Below, in pieces: positions 8,547 through 17,821 of a DNA stretch of 64,000 nt. Numbering within the stretch: position 1 is the stretch's first letter; each line of letters starts with the position of its first letter. Source of the DNA: Modestobacter sp. L9-4 (lineage in GTDB: Bacteria > Actinomycetota > Actinomycetes > Mycobacteriales > Geodermatophilaceae); assembly GCF_019112525.1 (NCBI RefSeq), contig NZ_CP077800.1:248001-312000 (forward strand), in the 5' to 3' direction. The notes under the pieces are model-generated. The model was not told the origin of the DNA and searched no databases. It was given only the letters and a program-made list of their open reading frames with translations. Made by a program: the position numbers and the translations under genes.

Positions 8547-9926
8547 ATGAGCGTCGCGGACCTGACCACGCCCGCCGTCTTCTCCGGGATCCTGGGTGCC
8601 GAGCGGGTGATCCCCGGCGGTCCGGCCGCCAGCGCGTACCTGCGGGACTTCTCCTGGTACTCCCCCGTGCTGGAGAACGCCCTCGCCGACACCACCGTCG
8701 ACGCAGTGCTGCGGCCCGACAGCGTCGACCAACTGCGCGAGTGCGTCGCCGCCGCGGCCGGACTGCGCATCCCGGTCACGCTGCGCGGGGCCGGCACCGG
8801 CAACTACGGGCAGTCGCTGCCGCTGCAGTCCGGCGTCGTCATCGACGTCCGGGACGTCGCCGGGGTCCTGTCGGTGACCGAGGGCCGGATCGCCGTCCTG
8901 CCCGGCACGGTGATGAAGGACGCCGAGGCCGCCGCCCGCGAGACCGGCCAGGAGCTGGCGGTCATGCCGAGCACGTACCGCATCTCCACCGCCTCGGGCT
9001 TCGTCTCCGGCGGCTCGGGCGGGATCGGCGGTGCCGCCAACGGCGACCTGTGGGACGACAACGTGCTGGCCGTCGAGCTGCTCACCGTCGAGGAGACCCC
9101 GCGCACGGTCCGGCTCGAGGGCGACGACGTCCGGCCGGTGCTGCACACCTACGGCACCATCGGCGTCCTCACCCGGATCGAGTTCCGGCTCGTGCCCGCG
9201 CACGACTACACGCCGGTGGTCGTCGCGTTCCCCGACCTGCCCACCCTGGCCGGGTTCGCCCACGACCTGGTGTCGGGCGACCTGCACGTTCGGCTGTGCT
9301 CGGTGCACGAGGCGGCCGGCGCAGCGATGCTCACGCCGATCACCTCGCTCTACGAACCCGGTGAGGACGTCGCCCTGCTGTGGGCCGACACCGCCCAGCT
9401 GCCCGAGCTCGAGGCGCGGGTCGCCGCCGCCGGTGGCCGCACCATCGCCTGGACGGTCAAGCCGCACATCAGCCAGTTCCCGTTCAGCCACTCCATCCTG
9501 TGGTCGCGGAAGGCGGAGCCGGCGTCGTCCTGGCTGCAGTGCGAGTACGCCGGCGACCGGGCGGAGTTCCTCGGCCAGGTCGCCGCGCTGGCCGAGGCCT
9601 ACCCGGGCGTCTTCCTGCAGCACATCGAGGTGATCACCTCCGCCGGCCGCACCCGCCCGATGGGCATCACGCCGCTGGTGGGGCTGCCCGACCACGAGCA
9701 GGCGCTGGAGGAGCTCATCGGCTTCTGCCGCGGGATCGGCATGACGGTGCTCAACCCGCACAGCTACGTCGTCGAGGAGGGCGGTTTCGTCGGCGACACC
9801 GCGCAGGTGGTGGCACTGAAGACCACCAGCGACCCGTACGGGCTGCTCAACCCCGGCAAGCTCGGCGACAGCTTCTTCACCTCCCGCGGGCTCACCCCGC
9901 CGAGCGCCCGGGCCGCCTCGCGCTGA
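8547..9926 (+). CDS. FAD-binding oxidoreductase, GlcD/FAD_binding_4 (PCMH) type
   Basis: A 459-residue flavoprotein of the vanillyl-alcohol-oxidase fold. The FAD-binding half carries RGAGTGNYGQ (about residues 82-91) and a second glycine-rich loop SGGSGGIGG (about 153-161). The C-terminal half forms the substrate cap and ends with the family signature GLLNPGKLG. It is a paralogue of the gene at 20097-21440, sharing the GTGNYGQ and GGSGG loops but clearly diverged. The family oxidises hydroxy acids or hydroxylated aromatics; this branch has no assigned substrate that I know. The ATG at 8547 lacks a strong ribosome site. It stops 4 bases before the end of the converging creatininase-like gene. 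Confidence 0.85.
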   Translation: MSVADLTTPAVFSGILGAERVIPGGPAASAYLRDFSWYSPVLENALADTTVDAVLRPDSVDQLRECVAAAAGLRIPVTLRGAGTGNYGQSLPLQSGVVIDVRDVAGVLSVTEGRIAVLPGTVMKDAEAAARETGQELAVMPSTYRISTASGFVSGGSGGIGGAANGDLWDDNVLAVELLTVEETPRTVRLEGDDVRPVLHTYGTIGVLTRIEFRLVPAHDYTPVVVAFPDLPTLAGFAHDLVSGDLHVRLCSVHEAAGAAMLTPITSLYEPGEDVALLWADTAQLPELEARVAAAGGRTIAWTVKPHISQFPFSHSILWSRKAEPASSWLQCEYAGDRAEFLGQVAALAEAYPGVFLQHIEVITSAGRTRPMGITPLVGLPDHEQALEELIGFCRGIGMTVLNPHSYVVEEGGFVGDTAQVVALKTTSDPYGLLNPGKLGDSFFTSRGLTPPSARAASR

Positions 9927-9929
9927 GGG

Positions 9930-10706
9930 TCAGGCGGGGCGCGGGTCGAAGCGGGCGACCTCGGCCAGCGCCTCGCCGAGGTAGGTGACCATGCCGGCCG
10001 CCCGCTGCTCGCCGTACTCGGCGGTGGCACCGGAGGCGTCGCCGATCACCCCGGACGGGCCGAAGTCGTCCGAGGACCAGCCGAAGCTCACCGAGCCGCC
10101 GAAGCGCACGTGCCGGTAGGCGTCCAGGTGCTCGGGCACCCAGCGCTCGGCCTTGGACATGTCGACCAGCTCCGGGCGCAGGTGCAGCATCAGCGACGTC
10201 TCGTCCATCCCGCCGTGCACGCCCATGCCCAGCTCACCGGCGGGGCTCTCGCCGCCCTGGTCGGCCGGCGGGCGGGGGTGCACGGTGAAGGTGCGCAGGC
10301 CGGTCTCCAGCCGGATGTCGCGCGCGGCGACCTGCAGCAGCGAGGAGTTGCCGCCGTGTCCGTTGAGGAACACCAGCCGCCGGGCCGGGGTGCGGGCGAG
10401 GCTGCGGCCCAGGTCGTGCAGCACCGCGGTCAGCGTCGCCGCCGACAGCCAGAAGGTGCCCGCCGACCACGCGTGCTCGTTGGACTTCGTGTAGGCCAGC
10501 GGCGGGAGCAGCCAGAGGTCGGACTCCTCGCCGAACTGCGCGACGGCCCGCTCGGCGATCGCCTGCGCGGTGATCAGGTCGGTGGCCACCGGCAGGTGCG
10601 GGCCGTGCTGCTCGACCGCGCCGACCGGCAGCACCACCACGCTGTCCGGGCCGAGGGCGTCGACCAGGGCCGGTGCGGACAGGTCGGTGAGGAGTCGCGA
10701 GGTCAC
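9930..10706 (-). CDS. Creatininase family amidohydrolase
   Basis: A 258-residue metal-dependent amidohydrolase of the creatininase fold. Ligand motifs are present: EQHGPHLPVATD near residue 33, NGHGGN near 120, and HGGMDETS further on. Characterised members open cyclic amides (creatinine) or cleave formamides and peptide-like bonds. In this setting a cyclic-amide or ring-opening step is a reasonable inference. Starts at GTG 10706, where GGGAGG lies unusually close (1 base), so the start is not certain. Divergent from the amidohydrolase at 10801 across a 94-base promoter and tail-to-tail with the upstream flavoprotein. Confidence 0.85.
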   Translation of the reverse strand: MTSRLLTDLSAPALVDALGPDSVVVLPVGAVEQHGPHLPVATDLITAQAIAERAVAQFGEESDLWLLPPLAYTKSNEHAWSAGTFWLSAATLTAVLHDLGRSLARTPARRLVFLNGHGGNSSLLQVAARDIRLETGLRTFTVHPRPPADQGGESPAGELGMGVHGGMDETSLMLHLRPELVDMSKAERWVPEHLDAYRHVRFGGSVSFGWSSDDFGPSGVIGDASGATAEYGEQRAAGMVTYLGEALAEVARFDPRPA

Positions 10707-10800
10707 GCCTCCCGACGCTAGGCAGCCGGCGTTGCGCCCAGGTGACGACGGCGTGCCGGGCCGACACCTCACCGGAACACGGCGCTGCCAGGGTCGCGGG

Positions 10801-12099
10801 GTGCTGATCGTGCGCGGTGCCCGGGTGGTCGTGACCGGCGAGGCGGAGCTGCCCGGGGCGGACGTGGCGTGCTCCGACGACGGGCTGGTCGCCGCGACCG
10901 CCGGACCGGACGCCGAGGTGCTCGACGCCACCGGCTGCGTGGTCACCCCCGGCCTGGTCAACGCCCACCACCACCTGCTGCAGACCGCCTTCCGCACGCT
11001 GCCGGGCACCCGGGGCGTGCCGATGGCGCAGTGGCTGCCGACCATGGCCGCCGCCTACGCCGCGGTCGGGGTGGACGACGAGCTGGCGCACGCCGCGGCG
11101 TCCGCGGGGCTGGCGGAGGCGCTGCTGTGCGGGGTCACCACGGTCGCCGACCACCACCTCACCTGGCCCGCTGCGCTCCCGGACGGCGGCGTGGGCATCG
11201 CGACGGCCACCGCCACCGCGGCCCGCGAGCTGGGGGCCCGGCTGGTGTTCGTCCGCGGCTCGGCCCGCGACGACCCGCAGGACGCGGCTGCCTCGGCCGA
11301 CGCGATCGCCACCGCCCTCGTGCCGCCCGGCGGCGTGACCGCCGACGGCGCGCTGCAGGTCGCGGTCGGCCCGGCGGGCGTGCACAGCGACGCACCGGAG
11401 ACGTTCGCGCTGCTGGCCGAGGTCGCCGCCCGGCACGGGCTGCGCAGGCGCACCCAGGCCAACGAGCAGGTCGACGTGGTCATCGCCGCCGAGCGGTACG
11501 GCCGCCGTCCGCTCGAGCTGCTCGACGAGTGGGGCTGGCTCGCCCCCGACGTCACCCTGGCCCACCTGTGCGCGGTCACCCCCGCCGAGATCGCCCGGCT
11601 GGCCGCCACCGGCGTCACCGCCACCCACGCGCCGGGCTGCGACCTGCCGATGGGCTGGGGCGTGGCGCCGGTGGCCGCGCTGTCCGACGCCGGCGTCCCG
11701 GTCGGGCTGGGCACCAGCGGCGGCGGCTCCAACGACGCCGGCCACCTGCTGGCCGACGCCCGGCTGGCGATGCAGGTCGCCCCGCTGGCCGGACGCCCGG
11801 TCGCCGCCCGCGAGGTGCTCGGCTGGGCGACCCGCGGCTCGGCCGACGGGCTGGGCCGCGCCGACCTCGGCCGGCTCACCGTCGGCGCGCGGGCCGACCT
11901 CGTCTGCTGGGACGTCACCGGCGTCGCCGACACGGGCGTCGCCGACCCGGTCGCCGGGCTGCTGTGGGCATCGCCGGGCCGACGTCCCCGGCACGTCGTG
12001 GTCGGCGGGCGGGTGGTCGTGCGCGACGGCGTGCTGCAGACCCGGCCTGAGACCGACGTCGTCGCCGGGCTGACCGGCCTGCTGGGGCGGCGGCGGTGA
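10801..12099 (+). CDS. Amidohydrolase of the 8-oxoguanine/chloro-s-triazine deaminase group with altered metal ligands
   Basis: A 432-residue protein with the composite beta-sandwich plus TIM barrel of the TrzN/AtzA/8-oxoguanine-deaminase group. The first metal motif is intact (NAHHHLLQ, about residue 55) and the beta-6 His is kept (TLAHLC). The position usually reading H-x-x-E reads TQANEQ, and the usual GxD-G-xASND loop reads GTSGGGSND, so the beta-5 His and the beta-8 Asp both appear replaced. It may be inactive, bind its metal differently or have a new activity. Starts at GTG 10801. Its stop overlaps the VOC gene by 4 bases, so the two are co-translated. Confidence 0.82.
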   Translation: MLIVRGARVVVTGEAELPGADVACSDDGLVAATAGPDAEVLDATGCVVTPGLVNAHHHLLQTAFRTLPGTRGVPMAQWLPTMAAAYAAVGVDDELAHAAASAGLAEALLCGVTTVADHHLTWPAALPDGGVGIATATATAARELGARLVFVRGSARDDPQDAAASADAIATALVPPGGVTADGALQVAVGPAGVHSDAPETFALLAEVAARHGLRRRTQANEQVDVVIAAERYGRRPLELLDEWGWLAPDVTLAHLCAVTPAEIARLAATGVTATHAPGCDLPMGWGVAPVAALSDAGVPVGLGTSGGGSNDAGHLLADARLAMQVAPLAGRPVAAREVLGWATRGSADGLGRADLGRLTVGARADLVCWDVTGVADTGVADPVAGLLWASPGRRPRHVVVGGRVVVRDGVLQTRPETDVVAGLTGLLGRRR

Positions 12100-12503
12100 C
12101 CGGGCCGCTGGCCGGCGCCGTGCTCGACCACGTCGGCACCGAGGAGGCCGACGTCGACGCCCGGGTGGCCTTCCTCGTCGACGTCCTCGGCTTCCGGGTG
12201 CTGCGCTGGGGCACGCACGTGGTCACCGGACGGCGGATCGTGATGCTCACCGACCCGGCCGGCACGAAGCTGGAGCTGATGGAGGTCGCGGTGCGCACCG
12301 GCGACCTCGACCACGTCGGCTACCGGGTGGCCGACGTCGACGCCGCGCACGCCGCCCTGCTGGCGGCAGGCTGCACGGAGGTGCGTCCGCCGTTCGAGAT
12401 CGCCGCGGCGCGGGCCCGCTCGTCGCTGGTGCGGGAGGCGGCCGGGCACCAGCTGCAGCTCATCGCCTACGCACCCGGCTCGCCGGACGTGCCGGGAACC
12501 TGA
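12096..12503 (+). CDS. VOC (glyoxalase/bleomycin-resistance fold) protein
   Basis: A 135-residue protein of the vicinal-oxygen-chelate fold, with two beta-alpha-beta-beta-beta units: LDHVGTEEAD... near the N-terminus and LDHVGYRVAD in the second half. The paired LDHVG strands supply the usual metal-facing His residues, with Glu from LELMEV and LQLIAY-type strands. Families include glyoxalases, extradiol dioxygenases and epimerases; the exact activity cannot be assigned. Starts by a GTGA overlap with the amidohydrolase stop, implying translational coupling and a shared pathway. The next amidohydrolase follows after 40 bases. Confidence 0.85.
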   Translation: MTGPLAGAVLDHVGTEEADVDARVAFLVDVLGFRVLRWGTHVVTGRRIVMLTDPAGTKLELMEVAVRTGDLDHVGYRVADVDAAHAALLAAGCTEVRPPFEIAAARARSSLVREAAGHQLQLIAYAPGSPDVPGT

Positions 12504-12512
12504 CCGCAACCG
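12499..12512 (+). promoter_or_regulatory. 14-base element also found before the ABC importer operon
   Basis: The word CCTGACCGCAACCG lies 32 bases before the GTG of the downstream amidohydrolase. The identical word occurs on the minus strand at 17747-17734, 22 bases before the ABC ATPase start. Same orientation relative to the gene in both places suggests a shared promoter or operator element. Confidence 0.45.
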
Positions 12513-12543
12513 GGCGGCAACGTCGTCCCGGCACCGTCAGGAC

Positions 12544-13908
12544 GTGACCCGCCTCCTGGTGCGCAACGCCGTCCTGCTGACCTGCGACCCGCAGCGTCCC
12601 GACCCCTTCCGCGGCTGGTTCACCGTGGACGACGCCGGCCGGCTGGCCGCCGTCGAGCCCGGTGACCCGCCGGCCGGGACGACCGCCGACGAGGTGCTCG
12701 ACGCCGGCGGCGCGCTGGTCGGGCCGGGGTTCGTGTCCGCGCACAGCCACCTGTTCACCTCCGGCTTCCGCGGCATCGCGATGGACTCCTCGCTGTACGG
12801 CTGGCTGGAGGTGATGCTCGCCCACACCGCCGTGGCCGACGCCGAGGACGTCTACTGGATGACCCGGCACGGGGCGCAGGACTTCCTCCGCAACGGCGTC
12901 ACCACCGCCTACGACTTCACCGACACCGGGCTGACGTTCGAGAAGGAGTCCGCCGGGGTCTCCCGCTACGGGGCCACGCTGCCCGAGACCGCCTACCAGC
13001 ACGCCCAGCTGCGGGCCAAGGTCGACGCCGGGCTGCGGCACGTGCACAGCGTGATGCTCGCCCAGGGCGACGTCCCGCAGGCCGACGCCCTCGCCCAGCT
13101 CGACGACGTGGTCGCGGCCGCCGCGGACGCCGACCCGGACCTGCACCTGGGGCTGGCGCTCAGCGGCACCGTGCAGTGGGCCGACAGCCGGGACGCCGCC
13201 GCGCTGGAGGTGACCGCCATGCGCCGGCACGGGCTGCTCAACCAGCCGCACTTCCTGGAGACCCCGCACGAGGTCGAGCTGCAGCGGTCGAAGTTCGACT
13301 GGTACGCCGACGCCGGGGCGCTGGGCCCGGACCTGGTGTTCGGGCACTTCATCCAGACCACCGACGAGATCCTCACCCGGGCCGCCGCGGCCGGCTGCGG
13401 GATGAGCTGGCAGCCGATGAGCAACGGTCGGCTGGCGTCGGGGGTGGCCGCGGTACCGCGGATGCGGGAGCTGGGCATGCGCGTCGGGATGGGCCTGGAC
13501 GACCAGTCCTGCACCGACGTCAGCGACCCGTTCAGCAACATGCGCACCGGCCTGGCCCTGCTGCGGGCCACCCACCACGACCCCGCCGCGCTGCCGGTGC
13601 GCGACGTGCTGGAGCTGCACACCCGCGGCTCGGCCGAGGTGCTCGGCATCGACGACCGGGTGGGCAGCCTGCGGGTGGGCCGCTACGCCGACTTCCTCGT
13701 CGTCGACCCGCGCGAGCCGGACACCGGCCCGGTGTGGGACCCGATCGGCACCTACGTGCTCGCCTGCTCGTTGCGCAACCTGGCGCAGGTCCGGGTCGGT
13801 GGCCGGCTGGTGGCCGCGGGTTCCCGGCTCACCGACCCCGCCGCCGGCGAGGTCTCCGGCCAGCTGCACGAGCGCGTCGCCCGCCTCCGCCGCGCCGTCT
13901 CCGGCTGA
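12544..13908 (+). CDS. Amidohydrolase (deaminase-type, metal site intact)
   Basis: A 454-residue TIM-barrel amidohydrolase of the same superfamily branch as the gene at 10801, but with a complete metal site: SAHSHLF (HxH, about residue 66), PHFLET for the beta-5 His and Glu, VFGHFI for the beta-6 His and GMGLDDQSC for the beta-8 Asp. The ends form the beta-sandwich (VRVGGRLVA near the C-terminus). It probably removes ammonia or an amine from a nitrogen ring or an imine carbon. Starts at GTG 12544 with no clear ribosome site. Last gene of the plus-strand run that begins with the amidohydrolase at 10801. Substrate unknown. Confidence 0.86.
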   Translation: MTRLLVRNAVLLTCDPQRPDPFRGWFTVDDAGRLAAVEPGDPPAGTTADEVLDAGGALVGPGFVSAHSHLFTSGFRGIAMDSSLYGWLEVMLAHTAVADAEDVYWMTRHGAQDFLRNGVTTAYDFTDTGLTFEKESAGVSRYGATLPETAYQHAQLRAKVDAGLRHVHSVMLAQGDVPQADALAQLDDVVAAAADADPDLHLGLALSGTVQWADSRDAAALEVTAMRRHGLLNQPHFLETPHEVELQRSKFDWYADAGALGPDLVFGHFIQTTDEILTRAAAAGCGMSWQPMSNGRLASGVAAVPRMRELGMRVGMGLDDQSCTDVSDPFSNMRTGLALLRATHHDPAALPVRDVLELHTRGSAEVLGIDDRVGSLRVGRYADFLVVDPREPDTGPVWDPIGTYVLACSLRNLAQVRVGGRLVAAGSRLTDPAAGEVSGQLHERVARLRRAVSG

Positions 13909-13915
13909 CCGGCGC

Positions 13916-13983
13916 CGAGTGGGCAGTTGCGGTCGCCGACGCGCGAGGACACGCCGTCCCGGACGGCGGTGAGTGCCCACTCG
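13916..13983. terminator. Inverted repeat CGAGTGGGCA / TGCCCACTCG between converging genes
   Basis: Perfect 10-base arms at 13916-13925 and 13974-13983 enclose 48 bases. They start 8 bases after the amidohydrolase stop. A long-loop terminator or a small palindromic repeat unit; which of the two is not clear. Confidence 0.4.
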
Positions 13984-14067
13984 ACCGGGGACGGCCCGGT
14001 GCTCCACCGGACGCGGGTGGCCCCTCGCCTCGAACGGGCACGCACCGTCGAGGCGCGTCCGGGACCC

Positions 14068-14595
14068 TCACCTGCCCGCGTCGACGCCTGCCACGATCCG
14101 GGTGGCGACCTGGGACGGCGAGAGGTCCGTCGTGTCGACGACCTCGGCCTCGGCGTGCAGCCAGGTGCGGGCCGCTTCTGCGTAGGGCTCGAGGCGGCTC
14201 GCGCGGAAGTCGGACGGGCCGAGCACGGTGTCGCTCGCGATCCGCGCGCGGAGGACGTCGGGCTCGGCGTGCAGGACGACGTGCCGGACCGGGATGCCGT
14301 GACTGGCGAGACCTGCGCTGATCTCCCGCCAGTACTGCTCCACCAGGACGGTCATCGGCATCACCAGCGTGCCGCCGGTGAACTCGAGCACCCGGCGGGC
14401 GGTCTCGACGACCAGCGGCCGCCAGAGCGGCCAGTGCTGGAAGTCGTCCGTCGCCGGCAGCGGCGGCGTGATGTCCATCAGCGTCTCGCCGACCTTCTCC
14501 GCGTCGAGCACCCGCGAGCCGGGGATCAGCCGTTGGACCAGCACGCTCGCCGTCGTCTTGCCGACGCCGTGGGTCCCGTTCAGCCAGACGATCAC
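14068..14595 (-). CDS. TmrB-like P-loop ATPase / kinase-like protein
   Basis: A 175-residue P-loop protein. It begins MIVWLNGTHGVGKTT (Walker A at residues 7-15) and continues with LDAEKVGETL, DDFQHWPLWR and VMPMTV segments that closely follow Bacillus TmrB, the ATP-binding tunicamycin-resistance protein. Its exact reaction is unknown to me; the family resembles nucleoside/shikimate-type small kinases. It stands alone between two converging catabolic transcription units. It has no visible link to them and may be a drug-tolerance gene. Confidence 0.78.
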   Translation of the reverse strand: MIVWLNGTHGVGKTTASVLVQRLIPGSRVLDAEKVGETLMDITPPLPATDDFQHWPLWRPLVVETARRVLEFTGGTLVMPMTVLVEQYWREISAGLASHGIPVRHVVLHAEPDVLRARIASDTVLGPSDFRASRLEPYAEAARTWLHAEAEVVDTTDLSPSQVATRIVAGVDAGR

Positions 14596-14654
14596 ACGGT
14601 CCGACGTTAGGGCACGACCAGGGGCACGGCGGCTCGACGCGACCCGGACAGCAC

Positions 14655-14687
14655 TGCGCCGGCGACCCGCATCGGGTCGCCGGCGCA
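14655..14687 (-). terminator. Perfect 14-bp hairpin ending the ABC importer operon
   Basis: Arms 14655-14668 and 14674-14687 with a 5-base loop, 11 bases past the stop of the substrate-binding protein. No U tract follows, as is common in actinomycetes. Confidence 0.75.
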
Positions 14688-14697
14688 GCGATCGTGA

Positions 14698-15873
14698 CTA
14701 CTTCAGGGCGATGGACTTGTCGAGGAACTCGTTGGTCGCGATGTCCTCGGGCGTCAGGCCGTCCTTGGGCGCGGTGCCCTGGTCGGTGAAGATCGGCGTC
14801 GTCTGCTCGATGAGCGTCTTCAGCCGGTCGGTGTCGAAGGAGCCGTGCGTGCCGTCGGGTCCGTTGCCGACCAGCCCCAGGTCCTTCATCGTCTTCACCG
14901 AGTAGTCGGCGACGCCCTCGGAGTACTGCCAGCCGGTGTTGAACTGCTCCACCAGGTCCACGATCAGCTTGTTCACCGCCGCCGGGTCGGCCACGTAGTC
15001 CAGGTCGGCCTGCTGCATGATCGGCACGAGCGCCTTCAGGCAGCCCGACAGCCCCTCGAGGGCGTCCGCGCGCACCGACAGCGGCGAGGCGTAGGGCTGG
15101 AAGCCGGCGTCGTAGACCAGCTGGTAGTCGACCGGCTTCTTCCAGGCGTCGACCTCGTTCTCGTAGATGTAGGGCTCGGCGCTGGCGTACCCCTGCTGGG
15201 AGTCCTCGCCACCGGAGGCGACGAACGCCGCCGGGGTGCCGTCGTACCCGCCGTCGAGCTGGCTCTCCTTGAGCAGGCCGGCCCCGACCAGGTAGTCCAT
15301 GTAGGCCGAGCCCTCGAAGTACCGGACGATCGTGTCGGTCTTGCCGAGGTCGGCGATGGTCTTCACGTCCGGGTGCGATGCCGGGTCCCACATGATCATC
15401 TGCGGCGACTTGTCCAGCTGCGCGAGCACGCCCACGGTGGGCTGGGTGGCCGAGAGCTGGATCGCCTCGTCGGTGTCGACGTAGCCCAGGGTGATGTCCT
15501 CGTCGGTGTACATCTGCGCGCTCACCGCCTGGAACCCGATGGCCGGCCCACCCGAGCGGACCTCCACCTGCACCCCGGTGCTGTTGCCGTCGGAGTCGAC
15601 CAGGTTGCCCTTCACCGACTTCGACCCGGCGTCGATCGTCGGGTCCGGCCCGAGCAGCTGGTAGACGCCGCCGTGCTCGGCCTCGGGGTTCCAGTCGGTC
15701 TGGATGACGACCGTGGCCGGACACCCGGCCGCCGCCAGGTCGGTGCCGCCCGCGGCTGCCGTGGGAGCTGCGACGGCGGCTGCGGCGGAGTCGTCGCTGC
15801 CCCCGCAGGCGGCCAGGCTGAGGACGGACAGGCTCACGGCCGCGAGGCCGATCGTGGTGCGGATCCTGCGCAC
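14698..15873 (-). CDS. ABC transporter substrate-binding lipoprotein, NMT1/NitT-TauT type
   Basis: A 391-residue periplasmic-type binding protein. The signal peptide ends in the lipobox LAAC (Cys23), followed by a low-complexity Ala/Asp linker and then the binding core beginning VVIQTDWNPEAEHGG, a start typical of the NMT1/THI5-like family. This family delivers nitrate, taurine, sulfonates, pyrimidine precursors or aromatic acids to a two-gene importer. It lies 150 bases downstream of the permease on the same strand and ends the operon. The deaminase gene upstream suggests a nitrogenous-ring ligand, perhaps pyrimidine-like, but the ligand is not readable from sequence. Confidence 0.88.
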   Translation of the reverse strand: MRRIRTTIGLAAVSLSVLSLAACGGSDDSAAAAVAAPTAAAGGTDLAAAGCPATVVIQTDWNPEAEHGGVYQLLGPDPTIDAGSKSVKGNLVDSDGNSTGVQVEVRSGGPAIGFQAVSAQMYTDEDITLGYVDTDEAIQLSATQPTVGVLAQLDKSPQMIMWDPASHPDVKTIADLGKTDTIVRYFEGSAYMDYLVGAGLLKESQLDGGYDGTPAAFVASGGEDSQQGYASAEPYIYENEVDAWKKPVDYQLVYDAGFQPYASPLSVRADALEGLSGCLKALVPIMQQADLDYVADPAAVNKLIVDLVEQFNTGWQYSEGVADYSVKTMKDLGLVGNGPDGTHGSFDTDRLKTLIEQTTPIFTDQGTAPKDGLTPEDIATNEFLDKSIALK

Positions 15874-16023
15874 TCGGTCTCCTTGGTGGGTGGGACGGCG
15901 CCGCGAGCTCGGGGCGCCGGGGTGTGCGGCACCGGCCGGGCTGCCCTGCGGGCAGTCGGCTGGTGCGGGTCGGGGTGCGGGCTCCCGGTACGGAGCGCCG
16001 CGAGCCGGCGAGGAGGCCCCGGT

Positions 16024-16937
16024 TCAGGCCGGGTCGCGGCTCTGGTCGTACCAGCGGCCGACGGCGAGCTTCCCGAGCCAGCCGAAGAGGGCGAAGACGG
16101 CGAACCCGAGGGCGGCGGCGACCAGGATGGCGGCGAACAGCTGCGGGCCCTGGAGCCGGGACCGGAAGTTGTCCAGCACGATGCCGAGCCCGGCGGTGCC
16201 CTGCTTGAAGAAGACGTCACCGACGATCGCGCCGACCACCGAGAGCCCGGCGGAGATCCGGAAGCCGGCGAAGATCGCCGGCATCGCGGCGGGCAGCTGC
16301 AGCTTCACCAGCCGGGTCAGACGACTCGCACCGTGCAGGTCGAACAGCTCGTGCATGCCCCGGTCGACCGACTGCAGCCCGAACAGCGTGTTGGACACGA
16401 TCGGGAACAGCGCGATGAGCACGCAGACGATGACCCGGGCCGGGAACCCGAAGCCGAACCAGAAGCCGATCAGGGGCACCAGGGCCAGGATCGGGATGCA
16501 CTGCAGCGCGACCGCATAGGGGAACAGCGAGCGCTCGGCGACCTTGGCCTGGCTCATCAGCACCGCCCACACCATGCCGATGACGATGGCGATCACCAGC
16601 CCGGTGAAGGTCACCTTCACCGTCTGGGCCAGCGCCTCGCCGATCCGTTGCATGGTGGGCCCGTCGAGCAGGGCCTGGGTGACGACGTCCTGCGGAGGCG
16701 GCATCAGGAAGCGCTTCTTGGGCGCCAGCACCAGGTAGGTGATGGCGTACCAGAGGCCGAGCAGCGCGACCAGGACCGCCAGCGGTGCGGCCCACCGGGC
16801 GAGCCGGCTGCCGCGCCGGCGGCGCACCAGCGGCGCGGTCCCGCCGGTGCCGGCGGCCGGGGTGCTGTCGGTCGGCGGGGCGTCCTGCACGGTCGTCGTC
16901 ACGGCGTCCTCCTGGGTGCGGGTGCGGGCCGGGGCGC

Positions 16938-16941
<4 letters not shown>
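16024..16941 (-). CDS. ABC transporter permease, NitT/TauT (SsuC-like)
   Basis: A 305-residue inner-membrane permease with about six membrane segments. A Pro/Ala/Thr-rich cytoplasmic N-terminus (about 45 residues) precedes the first helix. The EAA-type coupling loop lies near DLHGASRLTRLVKLQLP, where the Gly and hydrophobic pattern contact the ATPase. The GTG at 16941 overlaps the ATPase stop (GTGA), so translation is coupled; an in-frame GTG 13 codons later is possible. It forms one importer with the ATPase upstream and the binding lipoprotein downstream. Confidence 0.88.
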
Positions 16942-17711
<770 letters not shown>

Positions 17712-17733
17712 GGGCAGCTCCGAGGGGTGGGAT

Positions 17734-17747
17734 CGGTTGCGGTCAGG
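17734..17747 (-). promoter_or_regulatory. Second copy of the CCTGACCGCAACCG element
   Basis: Reads CCTGACCGCAACCG on the minus strand, 22 bases before the ABC ATPase start. It matches 12499-12512 at 14 of 14 positions and in the same orientation to its gene. Candidate shared operator or promoter element of the catabolic block. Confidence 0.45.
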
Positions 17748-17821
17748 TGCCACCCTGGGTGTCTTCTGTTTCCGTTGCGTGTGCCGTCGGTGAACGCCGT
17801 GCACGGGGCATCACGAGTGGG

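Noticed and set aside
14068-14595. TmrB-like gene as part of the catabolic block
   Set aside because: It lies between two hairpin-type elements with no overlap or shared promoter with the catabolic genes, so it is treated as independent.
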